Numbered from the stretch's first letter, positions 1 to 8,843 are shown. The stretch: 39,194 nucleotides of DNA from an uncultured Prolixibacteraceae bacterium (GCA_903834475.1 CAILJH010000092.1:1-39194), one strand, 5' to 3'. Made by a program: numbers and translations. The notes: generated by a model not told the origin, from the sequence alone.

Positions 1-240
1 GATTTGGCAAAGGTATATGCTTTTAAAGGCGAGAAGGAAAAAGCATACCAGTTTTTGGATGAAGTAAATGAAAATCAGGTTTTCCCTTTGTGGTGGGTAA
101 TCCAATTCAAATGCAATCCACTGTTTAATAATATACGCCAGGAACCCCGGTTTCAGAAAATACTGAAGGACGTTGAAGCCAAATACCAGGCCGAACACGA
201 ACGGGTACGGAAATGGCTGGTAACTCAGGGTATGCTGTAA
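1..240 (+). CDS. C-terminal end of a TPR-type protein (partial)
   Basis: The reading frame is open from the first base of the window and ends in TAA at 240, so only the last 79 or so codons of a gene that starts upstream are visible. The fragment reads as a degenerate TPR-like helical repeat (AKVYAFKGEKEKAYQFLDEV). It is followed by a tail of the form PLFNNIRQEPRFQKILKDVE and a charged end (AEHERVRKWL). In Bacteroidota this tail style is common at the C-terminus of large TPR proteins, often fused to a helix-turn-helix or kinase-like N-terminal domain. That N-terminal part cannot be seen here, so the role is unknown. A TTG at position 4 could be mistaken for a start, but nothing supports initiation there. 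Confidence 0.7.
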   Translation, partial: DLAKVYAFKGEKEKAYQFLDEVNENQVFPLWWVIQFKCNPLFNNIRQEPRFQKILKDVEAKYQAEHERVRKWLVTQGML

Positions 241-327
241 ATTTGTTATGATAAGTCTTTAGATATTCTTTTTATCTTTCCTGATTTCATTTCAGAGAGA
301 ACATTCTCGATTTCCAAAAATCTCTCT

Positions 328-407
328 TTGCAATATAATTTCAACCCCTGACAAAATTTTTTAATGAATTGTTTGAGATTTTAATCATCCGAACAGTGTG
401 TGCTATG
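328..407. repeat. Diverged ~80-bp intergenic repeat, copy 1
   Basis: An ungapped alignment by eye to 3287-3366 gives about 72% identity, best over the first 30 bases (TTGCAATAT then TGACAAAA shared) and around the CTATG at the end. The two copies bracket the S74-like and M6 protease genes in direct orientation. Its nature is unknown. Confidence 0.55.
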
Positions 408-447
408 ACTTGAATCCGCATTTTTCCGAAATTTGACGAACAATAAA

Positions 448-475
448 CAACCCGGTCTTTATCAAAACCGGGTTG
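448..475 (+). terminator. GC-rich hairpin, possible terminator of the TPR gene
   Basis: Perfect 9-bp inverted repeat CAACCCGGT (448-456) and ACCGGGTTG (467-475) around a ten-base loop. No U-tract follows, so this is a weak intrinsic terminator call; it could also be an RNA-stabilising or regulatory stem before the gene at 544. Confidence 0.4.
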
Positions 476-543
476 AGACGCAAAATGATTGTTAAACCGG
501 ACAGGGAAATTGCAGCTTCACTGCCCACAACCTTCCCAAAAAT

Positions 544-1458
544 ATGAAAAATATTTCAATTTTTTTAGTGGCAGGATTCATCTTTCTTTCATTTATTGTT
601 CCGGCGCAAATAAAGATCATCAGTAATGGAAATGTTGGTATCAGCACCCCCGCACCGGCATTTAAACTCGATATAAATTCAGTTGAATCGAGATTCTTCT
701 ATTCCGGAAAAAATGCACTTCACATCAATCATTTTGGAATGGATCCAAGGCTGTGCAGTTCCGATAAAATTGTGTTTTATAAAACCGATGGAAGCGGATT
801 TGCGAACATCGAATGCCAGGTTTTGACTCAACAGGCTGACCGGAATTTAAATGAAAACATTGTTTCCCTTGAAAACATGGGCATTCCGACGATTGAGAAG
901 CTGAACGGAGTTTCGTTCAGTACGAAAAACGATCCAACTAAAAGGATTCAGTCCGGACTTTTTGCTCAGGATGTCGAGTCGGTCATTCCCGAGGCTGTTT
1001 TTACTAACGACAGCACAAAAATCAAGTCGCTGGCCTATTCTGCCATCATTCCTTACCTGGTGGAAGCCATAAAGGAACAGCAAATCCAAATCCGGGAGTT
1101 AACAGACATGATCGTTTCGCTGAATGAAAATCTGGTTGCCAAAGGATTACTAATTAATTCGTTCGCTACCAGTTATCTTCAAAATACCGGGAATGAAAAA
1201 GCGCGGCTGGATCAGAATATCCCCAATCCATTCAGCAAAGAAACCAGGATTGGTTGCTTTATTCCGGAAACGGCCACTTCATCATTCCTGAATAATTATT
1301 CTATGAATGGAACTCTTTTACAGCGTTTTAGCATAAAAGACAAAGGGAAGCAATTCGTAACTGTCGATGGACTAAGTTTAATTCCGGGAACCTATCTCTA
1401 TTCGTTGGTAGTCGATGGTAAGGAAGTCGGGGTTCGCAAAATGATACTTGAAAAGTAA
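544..1458 (+). CDS. Secreted S74-like (tail-fibre chaperone-like) protein with T9SS sorting domain
   Basis: A 304-residue protein. Residues 1-22 form a signal peptide (hydrophobic core after MKN, ending near PAQ). The middle, roughly residues 115-195, resembles the S74 intramolecular chaperone found at the ends of phage tail fibres and of many Bacteroidota surface proteins: QSGLFAQDVESVIPEAV, then LAYSAIIPYLVEAIKEQQ leading into a coiled coil. Residues from about 220 to the end fit a type A T9SS C-terminal domain (LDQNIPNPFSKETRI, then a GTYLYSLVVDG strand and a K-rich end). It should therefore be exported to the periplasm and moved across the outer membrane by T9SS. The start has a good signal peptide directly behind it. 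It sits 19 bp before the M6 protease gene and probably shares its transcript. The natural substrate or partner is unknown. Confidence 0.8.
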   Translation: MKNISIFLVAGFIFLSFIVPAQIKIISNGNVGISTPAPAFKLDINSVESRFFYSGKNALHINHFGMDPRLCSSDKIVFYKTDGSGFANIECQVLTQQADRNLNENIVSLENMGIPTIEKLNGVSFSTKNDPTKRIQSGLFAQDVESVIPEAVFTNDSTKIKSLAYSAIIPYLVEAIKEQQIQIRELTDMIVSLNENLVAKGLLINSFATSYLQNTGNEKARLDQNIPNPFSKETRIGCFIPETATSSFLNNYSMNGTLLQRFSIKDKGKQFVTVDGLSLIPGTYLYSLVVDGKEVGVRKMILEK

Positions 1459-1477
1459 TATTTCAGAATGAAGTTAA

Positions 1478-3250
1478 ATGGAACGTAAACGGTTTTTATC
1501 TTCAGCTTTATGTTGTTTGATGTTGGTTTTCAACGCATCAGGAGCCTATCTGACTAATTTTCCACAAAAGTTAATTCAGCCCGATGGAAAGGTAATTCAT
1601 TGTTTTCTGAGTGGAGACGAGTATTATAGCTGGTTGCACGATGAGGCCAGCTTCACCATTATCCAGGACCAGGAAACCGGCTATTATTGTTATGCATTGA
1701 ATCAGAACGGTATGCTTGTTGCATCGAAATACATCGTTGGAGTTGACGATCCAGCATCAGCCGGCCTCCAGCCAGGTATTCAGATTTCTCCGGAGGCTAT
1801 TTTAAAATTGAGGAAGCAATCGACACCGGATTTACCCGATGAACCTGAACCAGAAATCAAAAGCGCTCTGATGAATGCTCCTCGAACCTTGAATAATATT
1901 GTAATATATGTCCGGTTTTCAGACCAAACAACGGAATTTGAACCCAAGCAAGCGACCTATTCCAGCTATTTTAATTCTGCAGAGACCGGTGCTAATTCCA
2001 TGTATAATTACTTCCGGGAGGTATCGTACCAAAAGCTCAACATTGTCAGTTTGTTTTTCCCTTTAAACAATGGCAAGGAGATTAAATCGTACAGGGATGC
2101 TCATATCCGGAATTATTATTGTCCGTCCACTGCTCAAAACGATTCGGGTTATTCTGTGACTGACGGAGGAACAATGAGGAACGAAAGGGAATATAAACTG
2201 ATTGCCAACGCGATAAAATTTATCAAAAACCAAGTTCCGTCATCACTGAATCTGGATACCGATAAGGACGATAAGGTGGACAATGTTTGCTTTATTATCC
2301 GCGGAAATCCATTCATACCAACTACTTCCTGTTCAATACTTCTTTGGCCTCATGCATTCAAAAGATATTACAGCGATATTTACATCAAATCAAAATGGAT
2401 CAACTGCTATAATTTTCAGATTGAAGGTTATTTAGATTATAAGCAAACAGGGGTACTCTGCCACGAAATGTTTCATTCGATCGGTGCAGGTGATTTATAT
2501 CGTTGTGTTTCAAACGGAATAAGTCCGGTTGGTCCATGGGATATCATGGCCGAAACTACCAATCCGCCACAATCGATGTGCGCCGAATACAAAGCCAGGT
2601 ACGGAAGATGGATTAATCTTGATTCTATCCCGGAAATTAAAGTTTCAGGACATTACAGCCTTAATCCGATAAGCTCGGCAAAAAACAACTGCTATAAGAT
2701 TAATTTTTCAAATCCTTATGAGTATTATATGCTGGAGTTTCGTGTGAAATCGGGCACTTTCGAAAGTTCCCTGCCAGGTACCGGCCTGATCATTTACCGG
2801 ATAGACAAATCGGCTTGTTGCCGGAATCTCAACGGACCGCCGGATTGGATCTACATTTTCCGTCCTGGAGGTTCAAATTCTGTGAATGGTAACATTGCGG
2901 AAGCATATTTTGATGCTTCCGTAGGAAGACCAGCATTTCAAAATACTTCCTATCCGGCCTGTCATTTAAATACGGATTCTAAGGATAATATTTCCATTGA
3001 AAACATCCTTGTAACGGGCAATACCGTCTCATTTGATGTCCGGTTTTATAATGTTGAGTATTCCAATACCGATCAATTGCCTCCTGTAACGAAAGCTATT
3101 AATCAGATAAAAACATCAGGTTCCGTGGTGGTTAAAAACGCTGACCGGATTTTATTTGATTCCGGAGACGAAATATTTCTAAACGAGGGATTTGAAGTAA
3201 AGGCTGGCGGTCAGTTTGAAACCATAGTAAGCAGCTGTGGCAGTAAATAA
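1478..3250 (+). CDS. Secreted M6-family zinc metalloprotease
   Basis: A 590-residue protein with a signal peptide at residues 1-23. The zinc site HEMFHSIGAGD (residues 329-339) fits the HExxHxxGxxD form of M6 (immune inhibitor A-like) metalloproteases, with H329 and H333 as ligands, E330 catalytic and D339 the probable third ligand. The downstream WDIMAE supplies the expected Met-turn region. An N-terminal region of about 130 residues (GDEYYSWLHDE, TGYYCYA) matches the pro-region style of Bacteroidota M6 proteases. The C-terminus (VVVKNADRILFDSGDEIFL, then EGFEVKAGGQFE and a final Cys) resembles the '3-coathanger stack' surface domain rather than a classic T9SS tail. It follows the S74-like gene by 19 bp and is closed by a strong terminator at 3444-3483. 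Catalysis is near certain; the target protein is unknown. Confidence 0.88.
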   Translation: MERKRFLSSALCCLMLVFNASGAYLTNFPQKLIQPDGKVIHCFLSGDEYYSWLHDEASFTIIQDQETGYYCYALNQNGMLVASKYIVGVDDPASAGLQPGIQISPEAILKLRKQSTPDLPDEPEPEIKSALMNAPRTLNNIVIYVRFSDQTTEFEPKQATYSSYFNSAETGANSMYNYFREVSYQKLNIVSLFFPLNNGKEIKSYRDAHIRNYYCPSTAQNDSGYSVTDGGTMRNEREYKLIANAIKFIKNQVPSSLNLDTDKDDKVDNVCFIIRGNPFIPTTSCSILLWPHAFKRYYSDIYIKSKWINCYNFQIEGYLDYKQTGVLCHEMFHSIGAGDLYRCVSNGISPVGPWDIMAETTNPPQSMCAEYKARYGRWINLDSIPEIKVSGHYSLNPISSAKNNCYKINFSNPYEYYMLEFRVKSGTFESSLPGTGLIIYRIDKSACCRNLNGPPDWIYIFRPGGSNSVNGNIAEAYFDASVGRPAFQNTSYPACHLNTDSKDNISIENILVTGNTVSFDVRFYNVEYSNTDQLPPVTKAINQIKTSGSVVVKNADRILFDSGDEIFLNEGFEVKAGGQFETIVSSCGSK

Positions 3251-3286
3251 ATTAAAACACGGGGAAGAAGCATAATTTCCTTCTCA

Positions 3287-3366
3287 TTGCAATATTATTT
3301 AAATCCTTGACAAAAATATTCATTGATTGGTTTGATTTTGTAATCTTCTGCAGAATAGTTTCTATG
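3287..3366. repeat. Diverged ~80-bp intergenic repeat, copy 2
   Basis: Direct-orientation counterpart of 328-407 (about 72% identity, no gaps needed). It lies 36 bp past the M6 protease stop codon and upstream of the terminator at 3444. Confidence 0.55.
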
Positions 3367-3443
3367 TCAAGCCTTCCTATTTGTTGGAAATTTGTATAAA
3401 GAAAATGAAGATTGGTTTTAGCTAAGTCATATGTGTAGGTTTG

Positions 3444-3483
3444 AGAGCGGAGAAGCAAAGTTTTGTTTCTCCGCTCTTTTTTA
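3444..3483 (+). terminator. Rho-independent terminator after the M6 protease gene
   Basis: An 11-bp stem AGAGCGGAGAA (3444-3454) with TTCTCCGCTCT (3467-3477), followed by a run of six T. It separates the protease pair from the glycoside hydrolase cluster. Confidence 0.88.
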
Positions 3484-3666
3484 AGCTATCCAGCTTTTGT
3501 GTTCGGTAACTTCCAATCACTGATTTTTTTAATACAATGGTTTTCATGAAGGTTTCAGGCTATAAATGGTTCGTATGTTTTAACTTATGGTTGATTTATT
3601 GAACGTTGATCCGGATAAGTTTTACGACTTTTGAAACTTGAACTATTTACCTAAACTGAACCTGTC

Positions 3667-4878
3667 ATGAAAAAAGGATTTGTACTTTTATTTCTCCTCT
3701 TCACCTTTTTTGCATATGCCCAGAAGTTTCCAAATCTGGCATTAACGCCACCAATGGGTTGGAACAGCTGGAACAAATTCTCATGCAATGTGAGTGAGAA
3801 ATTGTTGAAAGAAACGGCGGATGCCTTGGTATCGTCAGGAATGCGCGATGCCGGATATGAATATATAATTGTCGACGATTGCTGGCAAATTAGCCGGGAT
3901 AGCATGGGTTTTATAGTGGCCGATCCGGTACGTTTTCCTTCAGGAATAAAGGCTTTGGCCGATTACATTCATTCCAAAGGTTTAAAATTTGGTATTTATT
4001 CGTGTGCAGGAACAAAAACCTGTGCCGGTCGTCCGGGTGGTCGCGGACACGAATTTCAGGATGCATACCTGTATGCCAAATGGGGCGTCGATTACCTGAA
4101 ATATGACTGGTGCAGCAGCGATGGCCAGAGCCAAAAAGAATCATACCGTTTGATGAGCCGGATGCTGAAAGAAGCCGGACGACCTATCGTTTTCAACCTC
4201 TGCGAATGGGGTGGGAGCAAACCTTGGGAATGGGCTGGTGAGGTCGGACATTTATGGCGGACAACCGGCGATATTTTCGATTGTTTTGATTGCGAGAAAA
4301 AGAATGGCGGATGGTCGGCCTGGGGTGTCATGAAAATTCTGGATATGCAGAAAGATATTCGTCAATATGCCGGACCGGGTCATTGGAACGATCCCGACAT
4401 GCTGGAAGTTGGCAACGGTGGAATGACCGTAAGCGAAGACCGGGCCCATTTCTCTATGTGGTGTATGATTGCCGCACCGTTAATTGCAGGTAACGATATA
4501 AAAACCATGTCGCAACAGACTCATGATATCCTGACCAATAGCGATGCCATCGATATTAACCAGGATGCACTCGGAATTCAGGGGATGAAGATCAGTTCGG
4601 AAGATGGTCTGGAAACCTGGCTGAAGCCTTTGAGCGCAGGTGATTGGGCCGTTTGCTTTCTGAACCGTTCGGCAACAGCAAAACCAATTGATTTCGACTG
4701 GATAAAAAATGTGGTTACTGATGATTTTTCGAAACGGAAACTGGATGCTTCGGCTGAAACATTCAAGATCAAGGACGTCTGGACAAAAACGGAACTTGGA
4801 ACAACACAGAAGGCATTAAAAACTGAAGTGCCATCGCATGACGTGCTGATGCTTCGGTTGAGTCTCACAAAAAAATAG
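3667..4878 (+). CDS. GH27 alpha-galactosidase, secreted
   Basis: A 403-residue protein with a signal peptide (residues 1-19, ending AYAQ). The family signature LTPPMGWNSWNKF lies at residues 26-38. VDDCW follows at 69-73 and the nucleophile motif KYDWC at 145-149 (D147). The predicted acid/base is D202 in WRTTGDI. A C-terminal beta-sandwich completes the usual GH27 length. The enzyme removes terminal alpha-1,6-galactose, for example from galactomannan side chains, which fits the mannanases downstream. It is the first gene of the hydrolase cluster, and a hairpin terminator follows it (4931-4968), so part of the transcription probably ends here. Some GH27 members act on alpha-N-acetylgalactosamine or beta-L-arabinopyranose, so exact specificity is not proven. 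Confidence 0.92.
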   Translation: MKKGFVLLFLLFTFFAYAQKFPNLALTPPMGWNSWNKFSCNVSEKLLKETADALVSSGMRDAGYEYIIVDDCWQISRDSMGFIVADPVRFPSGIKALADYIHSKGLKFGIYSCAGTKTCAGRPGGRGHEFQDAYLYAKWGVDYLKYDWCSSDGQSQKESYRLMSRMLKEAGRPIVFNLCEWGGSKPWEWAGEVGHLWRTTGDIFDCFDCEKKNGGWSAWGVMKILDMQKDIRQYAGPGHWNDPDMLEVGNGGMTVSEDRAHFSMWCMIAAPLIAGNDIKTMSQQTHDILTNSDAIDINQDALGIQGMKISSEDGLETWLKPLSAGDWAVCFLNRSATAKPIDFDWIKNVVTDDFSKRKLDASAETFKIKDVWTKTELGTTQKALKTEVPSHDVLMLRLSLTKK

Positions 4879-4930
4879 AAGTTTACACTTCAAACAGATT
4901 TTTTAATTAGTTAGTTTTTTTAGTTAGACC

Positions 4931-4968
4931 TTCAGGCATGAGAGAAATCTCATGCTTGAATTTTCTTT
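4931..4968 (+). terminator. Terminator between GH27 and GH2 genes
   Basis: A 13-bp stem (4931-4943 with 4948-4960, one G-T pair, GAAA loop) followed by TTTTCTTTC. The gap to the next gene is only 120 bp, so read-through or attenuation is possible. Confidence 0.75.
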
Positions 4969-4998
4969 CAGACAACACCACTTTTTTATCTCTGTAGA

Positions 4999-6801
4999 AT
5001 GAAAACTAAAGCAATTGTTTTCCTGATTAACTGCATTGTTCTGATATTTAATTGTTCCGTTTCAGTTGTCGCACAATCTGCCATGACTAATGTTTCGGGC
5101 CGCCATTGCATCAGTTTGAATGGAAAATGGCAATCGATTCCTGATCCTACCGGAATTGGGAACTGGCGCGAAGTCTGGAAAGATCGGAAACCGCAGAAAA
5201 AGACAGATTTTGTTGAATATTCTTTTGAGGGCAGCCCGTTGCTGAATGTTCCCGGTGACTTCAATACCCAGATGCCGGAACTCACTTACATGGAAGGAAC
5301 CGTTTGGTACAAAAAAACTTTTACCAATAGGCTGAAAAGCGGAAATCGTTTGTTTATTCATTTTGGTGCAGTAAATTACAAGGCCGATGTTTATCTGAAT
5401 GGAAATTTGATCGGCAGCCACGAAGGTGGATTTACCCCATTCCAGTTCGAAATAACAAAAGTCCTGAAAGACGGCATCAATACCATCGTGGTTAAGGTAA
5501 ACAACAACCGGGCAGCTGATGGAATCCCCGGAACCGGATACGATTGGTTCAACTACGGCGGAATTACCCGCGATGTGAATCTGATTGAAACCGAAACTAC
5601 CTTTATTGAAGATTACTTCGTTCAGCTGAAAAAACATTCGATGAACGAAGTGCTGGGCTGGGTCAAACTCAACGGCAATCAGCTTTCGCAGAAGGTTTCA
5701 GTAAAAATTCCTGAATTAGGCATCGATTTTAAAACTCAGGCTAATGCTGAAGGTTTGGCTGAGGTTAAATTTTCTTCAAAATTTAATCTCTGGTCACCCG
5801 AAAATCCCAAGCTTTATGAGCTAATCATTCAAAGCGAAACAGATACAATTACCGATAACATTGGTTTCCGGAGTATGGAAACGAAAGGTGCTCAGATTTT
5901 GCTGAACGGTAAACCTGTTTTTCTGAAAGGTGTGAACATTCACGAGGAAAATCCATACCGGGCTGCCAAAGCATTTTCGGAATCGGATGCTTTAACATTA
6001 CTAAACTGGGCAAAAGAACTGGGTTGTAACTTCGTGCGTTTATGCCATTATCCACACAACGAATACATGGTAAAGTTGGCCGAAAAAATGGGACTCATGG
6101 TTTGGGACGAGATTCCGGTATATCAGCATATTGAATTTGCAAGTCCGGGAGTGACTGATAAAATGAGCCTGATGCTGAAAGAGATGATCCGTCGCGACCG
6201 GAACCGATGTGGGGTTTTTCTCTGGAGCATTGCCAACGAAACCTATGCGACTACTCCAAACCGCAATCAGGCCCTGATTGACCTTTCAAAAGTATGTCGC
6301 CAGCAGGATTCAACCCGATTGATCACGACTGTGCTTTGCAGTCAGGGCTATGAAAATAATACCTTCAACGTTTGGGAAAAACTATACAACTACTTCGATG
6401 TGATGTCGGTCAATGAATACCTTGGCTGGTATTCGCCATGGCAGGGAAAACCCGCTGATGTGAAATGGAAATTAGTTTGCAGCGATAAACCCATGATCAT
6501 TTCGGAATTTGGAGGCGAAGCGCTGTTTGGCAGCAATTTCGGACCAAAAGATGAAGCTGATTCATGGAGTGAAGAATATCAGGAACAGATTTACAAAGAT
6601 CAGATTGAAATGTTTGGTACAACGCCTAATCTGGCAGGAGTCTGCCCTTGGCTACTGGTCGATTACCGATCGCTGGGCCGGATGCACCCGCTCAAGCAGG
6701 GCGGCTGGAACCGAAAAGGTTTGCTCTCTGACCGGGGCGAGAAAAAGAAAGCCTGGCATATCCTAAAGACTTATTATAACGGAATAAAAAATGAATATTG
6801 A
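4999..6801 (+). CDS. GH2 family glycosidase, beta-glucuronidase-like
   Basis: A 600-residue secreted enzyme (signal peptide about 1-26, ending VVAQ). The order is N-terminal sugar-binding jelly roll (about 30-195), Ig-like domain (about 200-290) and TIM barrel (about 295-600). The acid/base is E414 in WSIANETY and the nucleophile is E503 in IISEFGGEALF. Two features recall GH2 beta-glucuronidases: NEYLGWY (472-478) and an N-x-K motif, NRKG at 571-574, placed where glucuronidases bind the carboxylate. The mannan setting would suggest beta-mannosidase, but the motifs favour a beta-glucuronidase or beta-galacturonidase-like activity. At 600 residues it is shorter than typical GH2 beta-mannosidases. 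It is followed by GH26 within about 30 bp. Confidence 0.85.
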   Translation: MKTKAIVFLINCIVLIFNCSVSVVAQSAMTNVSGRHCISLNGKWQSIPDPTGIGNWREVWKDRKPQKKTDFVEYSFEGSPLLNVPGDFNTQMPELTYMEGTVWYKKTFTNRLKSGNRLFIHFGAVNYKADVYLNGNLIGSHEGGFTPFQFEITKVLKDGINTIVVKVNNNRAADGIPGTGYDWFNYGGITRDVNLIETETTFIEDYFVQLKKHSMNEVLGWVKLNGNQLSQKVSVKIPELGIDFKTQANAEGLAEVKFSSKFNLWSPENPKLYELIIQSETDTITDNIGFRSMETKGAQILLNGKPVFLKGVNIHEENPYRAAKAFSESDALTLLNWAKELGCNFVRLCHYPHNEYMVKLAEKMGLMVWDEIPVYQHIEFASPGVTDKMSLMLKEMIRRDRNRCGVFLWSIANETYATTPNRNQALIDLSKVCRQQDSTRLITTVLCSQGYENNTFNVWEKLYNYFDVMSVNEYLGWYSPWQGKPADVKWKLVCSDKPMIISEFGGEALFGSNFGPKDEADSWSEEYQEQIYKDQIEMFGTTPNLAGVCPWLLVDYRSLGRMHPLKQGGWNRKGLLSDRGEKKKAWHILKTYYNGIKNEY

Positions 6802-6831
6802 TCTAAAATGCAACTAAATCAGCCTAATTAT

Positions 6832-7821
6832 ATGAAAATGAAAACGATAATTATTTTTGCAATCGTATTTTTTCTTGCTTTTTCCCCCAATTTGGTCATA
6901 GCTCAACAATTTCTCTGTACCCCGAACCCTTCCAAAGAAGCTGTTGCTTTATACAAGTACATTCTGGATATGAAAGGTAAAAAGATACTGTCAGGTCAAC
7001 AGGATTCGCCATGGGGAATCGATGAATTTGCCTACCTGAAAGAAAATACAGGCAAGCAACCGGCTATCAAAGGCATGGACTTCATTTCGCAAAAAGACAA
7101 CCCCGGCGAAGTTCAAAAAGCCATCGACTGGTGGAAGGCCAGTGGAATTCCAACCATCATGTGGCATTGGGGAGCACCATCCGTTGGCGAAGGATATGAA
7201 GCCAGCAAAAAGCCCATCGAAATTGACAGTTGTTTTGTTGATGGAACGCCTCAGTACAAAGCATTCTGGGCTGAACTGAAAGCAAAGGGTGATTTGCTTC
7301 AGCAGCTTAAAGATGCTAATGTGCCGGTAATTTGGAGACCTTTTCATGAGTTAAATGGCAACTGGTTCTGGTGGGGAAAGCAAGGTCCGGAACGGTTTAA
7401 AAAGCTTTGGATCACGATGTACAATTACTATGTGAAAGAACGCGGACTCAATAACCTGATCTGGACACTTTGCTATACCGGAAAACCCGATTCAGACTGG
7501 TATCCAGGCGATCAGTATGTTGACATTGCCGGAGCCGACACCTATGTGAAAAATGACGCACCGCAAATGGAAATGTACAATAAAGTTAAAGCAATCACCA
7601 GCAACAGAATTCCGATTGCTTTTCACGAATGTGGTACACCACCAAATCCCGACAAATGCCTGAGTGAGGGCGGAATGTGGTCGTGGTGGATGGAATGGCA
7701 TACATCACATTTACAAAATCTGGACAAAACTTACCTTAAATTTATGTACGACCATGAATTGGTAATTACTCTGGACGAAGTTCCTGATATTATGGCAACG
7801 TATGGTGCTAAATCCAGGTAA
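6832..7821 (+). CDS. GH26 endo-beta-mannanase, secreted
   Basis: About 329 residues from this ATG. An upstream in-frame ATG at 6808 would add eight polar residues before the signal peptide, so 6832 (MKMKTIIIFAIVFF) is preferred. The mature enzyme is a single GH26 TIM barrel: GKKILSGQQDSPWG near the start, the acid/base Glu in WRPFHELNGNWFWWG, and the nucleophile Glu in IPIAFHECGTPP. The family cleaves internal beta-1,4-mannosyl bonds in mannan, galactomannan and glucomannan. A few members act on mixed-linkage glucan or xylan. No carbohydrate-binding module or T9SS tail is present. It sits between the GH2 gene and a propeller gene on what looks like one transcript. Confidence 0.9.
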   Translation: MKMKTIIIFAIVFFLAFSPNLVIAQQFLCTPNPSKEAVALYKYILDMKGKKILSGQQDSPWGIDEFAYLKENTGKQPAIKGMDFISQKDNPGEVQKAIDWWKASGIPTIMWHWGAPSVGEGYEASKKPIEIDSCFVDGTPQYKAFWAELKAKGDLLQQLKDANVPVIWRPFHELNGNWFWWGKQGPERFKKLWITMYNYYVKERGLNNLIWTLCYTGKPDSDWYPGDQYVDIAGADTYVKNDAPQMEMYNKVKAITSNRIPIAFHECGTPPNPDKCLSEGGMWSWWMEWHTSHLQNLDKTYLKFMYDHELVITLDEVPDIMATYGAKSR

Positions 7822-7850
7822 ATAAAATGCAGCGATTTAATTTTCGAACT

Positions 7851-8843
7851 ATGAAAAAAAGCTCATTTCTTTCAGTAATTCTGTTCTTTATTTTTGCTTT
7901 TTCCAATGCACAAATCCCAAATAAGGATTATAAACTACCCGGAAAAGGCCTGAAACAGCACGACTTCGTATACGCTGGCGAATGGGACATGCGAAAACCA
8001 AAGGCACAATCGATGTTCGTCGTTCGCAGTGGAAAAGTGGTATGGCAATACTCAATTCCTCAGTTTACAGCTGCAGGTGCTGTTCAGGAATTCGATGATG
8101 TAACCATGCTTTCGAATGGGAATATTGTATATGCCTGCATGTCAGGTGCCGGAATTATTACTCCCGAAAAGAATATCATCTGGCAATACATTTGCGCTCC
8201 CGGAACTGAAACTCATTCCTGCCAGCCCATCGGAAAAGATAGCGTATTGATGGTTCTCAACGGACCGGTTGGAAAGGTTTTAATATTCAACACTGCAATA
8301 AATAAACTGCTCAAAGAAATTGTTATCCCAACAGCTTCAACCAGCCCACACGGGCAGTTTCGCCATGTCAGATGGACGAAAAATAAAACAATAATGGTTG
8401 GCCTTTTTGCTGAAAAGAAAGTCGTAGAATTTGATTTGGATGGCAAAGAAATCTGGTCGGTTAACGCAGCTTCCGCATGGTCGGCGATTCGCCTTCACAA
8501 TGGCAATACACTGATTTCAGGAGATGGACAAGGCTATACTCGCGAAGTCAATCCGAAAGGTGAAACTGTATGGGAATTTACCCGTGCTGATGCCCCTTTT
8601 ACTATTGGAAATACACAAACTGCTAATCGTCTGGCAAACGGCAATACAGTGATTTGTAACTGGATTGCCGGAAACAACAAAACCGAAGAATGGGCCGGTA
8701 CCGTTCAGGTTTTCGAGGTAAGTCCGGATAAAAAAATAGTTTGGGCACTATCTTCATGGGAAAATCCTGATTTGGGACCGGCAACCTATATTCAACTGCT
8801 CGATGAACCGGGAAATCCGGAAAATGGTGAACTTCAACGATAA
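7851..8843 (+). CDS. Secreted PQQ-like beta-propeller protein
   Basis: About 330 residues from this ATG. The in-frame ATG at 7827 would put eight residues in front of a good signal peptide, so 7851 (MKKSSFLSVILFF) is chosen. Repeated propeller blades are visible as variations of VVWQYSIPQ, IIWQYICAPG, EIWSVNA, TVWEFTR and IVWALSSWENP, separated by LSNGNIVYA, LHNGNTLISG and LANGNTVICN turns. This pattern is typical of PQQ-like or arylsulfotransferase-like propellers. There is no evidence of cofactor binding and no catalytic residue can be named. Its place inside a hydrolase cluster suggests a role in polysaccharide binding or in scaffolding, which is inference only. Confidence 0.75.
   Translation: MKKSSFLSVILFFIFAFSNAQIPNKDYKLPGKGLKQHDFVYAGEWDMRKPKAQSMFVVRSGKVVWQYSIPQFTAAGAVQEFDDVTMLSNGNIVYACMSGAGIITPEKNIIWQYICAPGTETHSCQPIGKDSVLMVLNGPVGKVLIFNTAINKLLKEIVIPTASTSPHGQFRHVRWTKNKTIMVGLFAEKKVVEFDLDGKEIWSVNAASAWSAIRLHNGNTLISGDGQGYTREVNPKGETVWEFTRADAPFTIGNTQTANRLANGNTVICNWIAGNNKTEEWAGTVQVFEVSPDKKIVWALSSWENPDLGPATYIQLLDEPGNPENGELQR

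Larger units (their letters stand above)
241..543. other. Intergenic region with diverged repeat and hairpin
   Basis: This 303-bp AT-rich gap has no convincing gene. Positions 328-407 match 3287-3366 without gaps at about 58 of 80 positions. A perfect 9-bp stem (448-456 with 467-475, CAACCCGGT/ACCGGGTTG, ten-base loop) could stop transcription from the upstream TPR gene, but no T-run follows it. No promoter fits the Bacteroidota consensus well enough to call. Confidence 0.6.
3251..3666. other. Intergenic region with repeat copy 2 and terminator
   Basis: This 416-bp gap contains the second copy of the diverged intergenic repeat (3287-3366), then a strong intrinsic terminator (3444-3483), then about 180 bp of AT-rich sequence that should carry the promoter of the GH cluster. 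The best promoter candidate is TTG at 3606-3608 with GACTTTTG at 3626-3633, which departs from TAnnTTTG at its first base, so it is not called separately. A 68-codon minus-strand frame here shows no recognisable domain. Confidence 0.6.
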
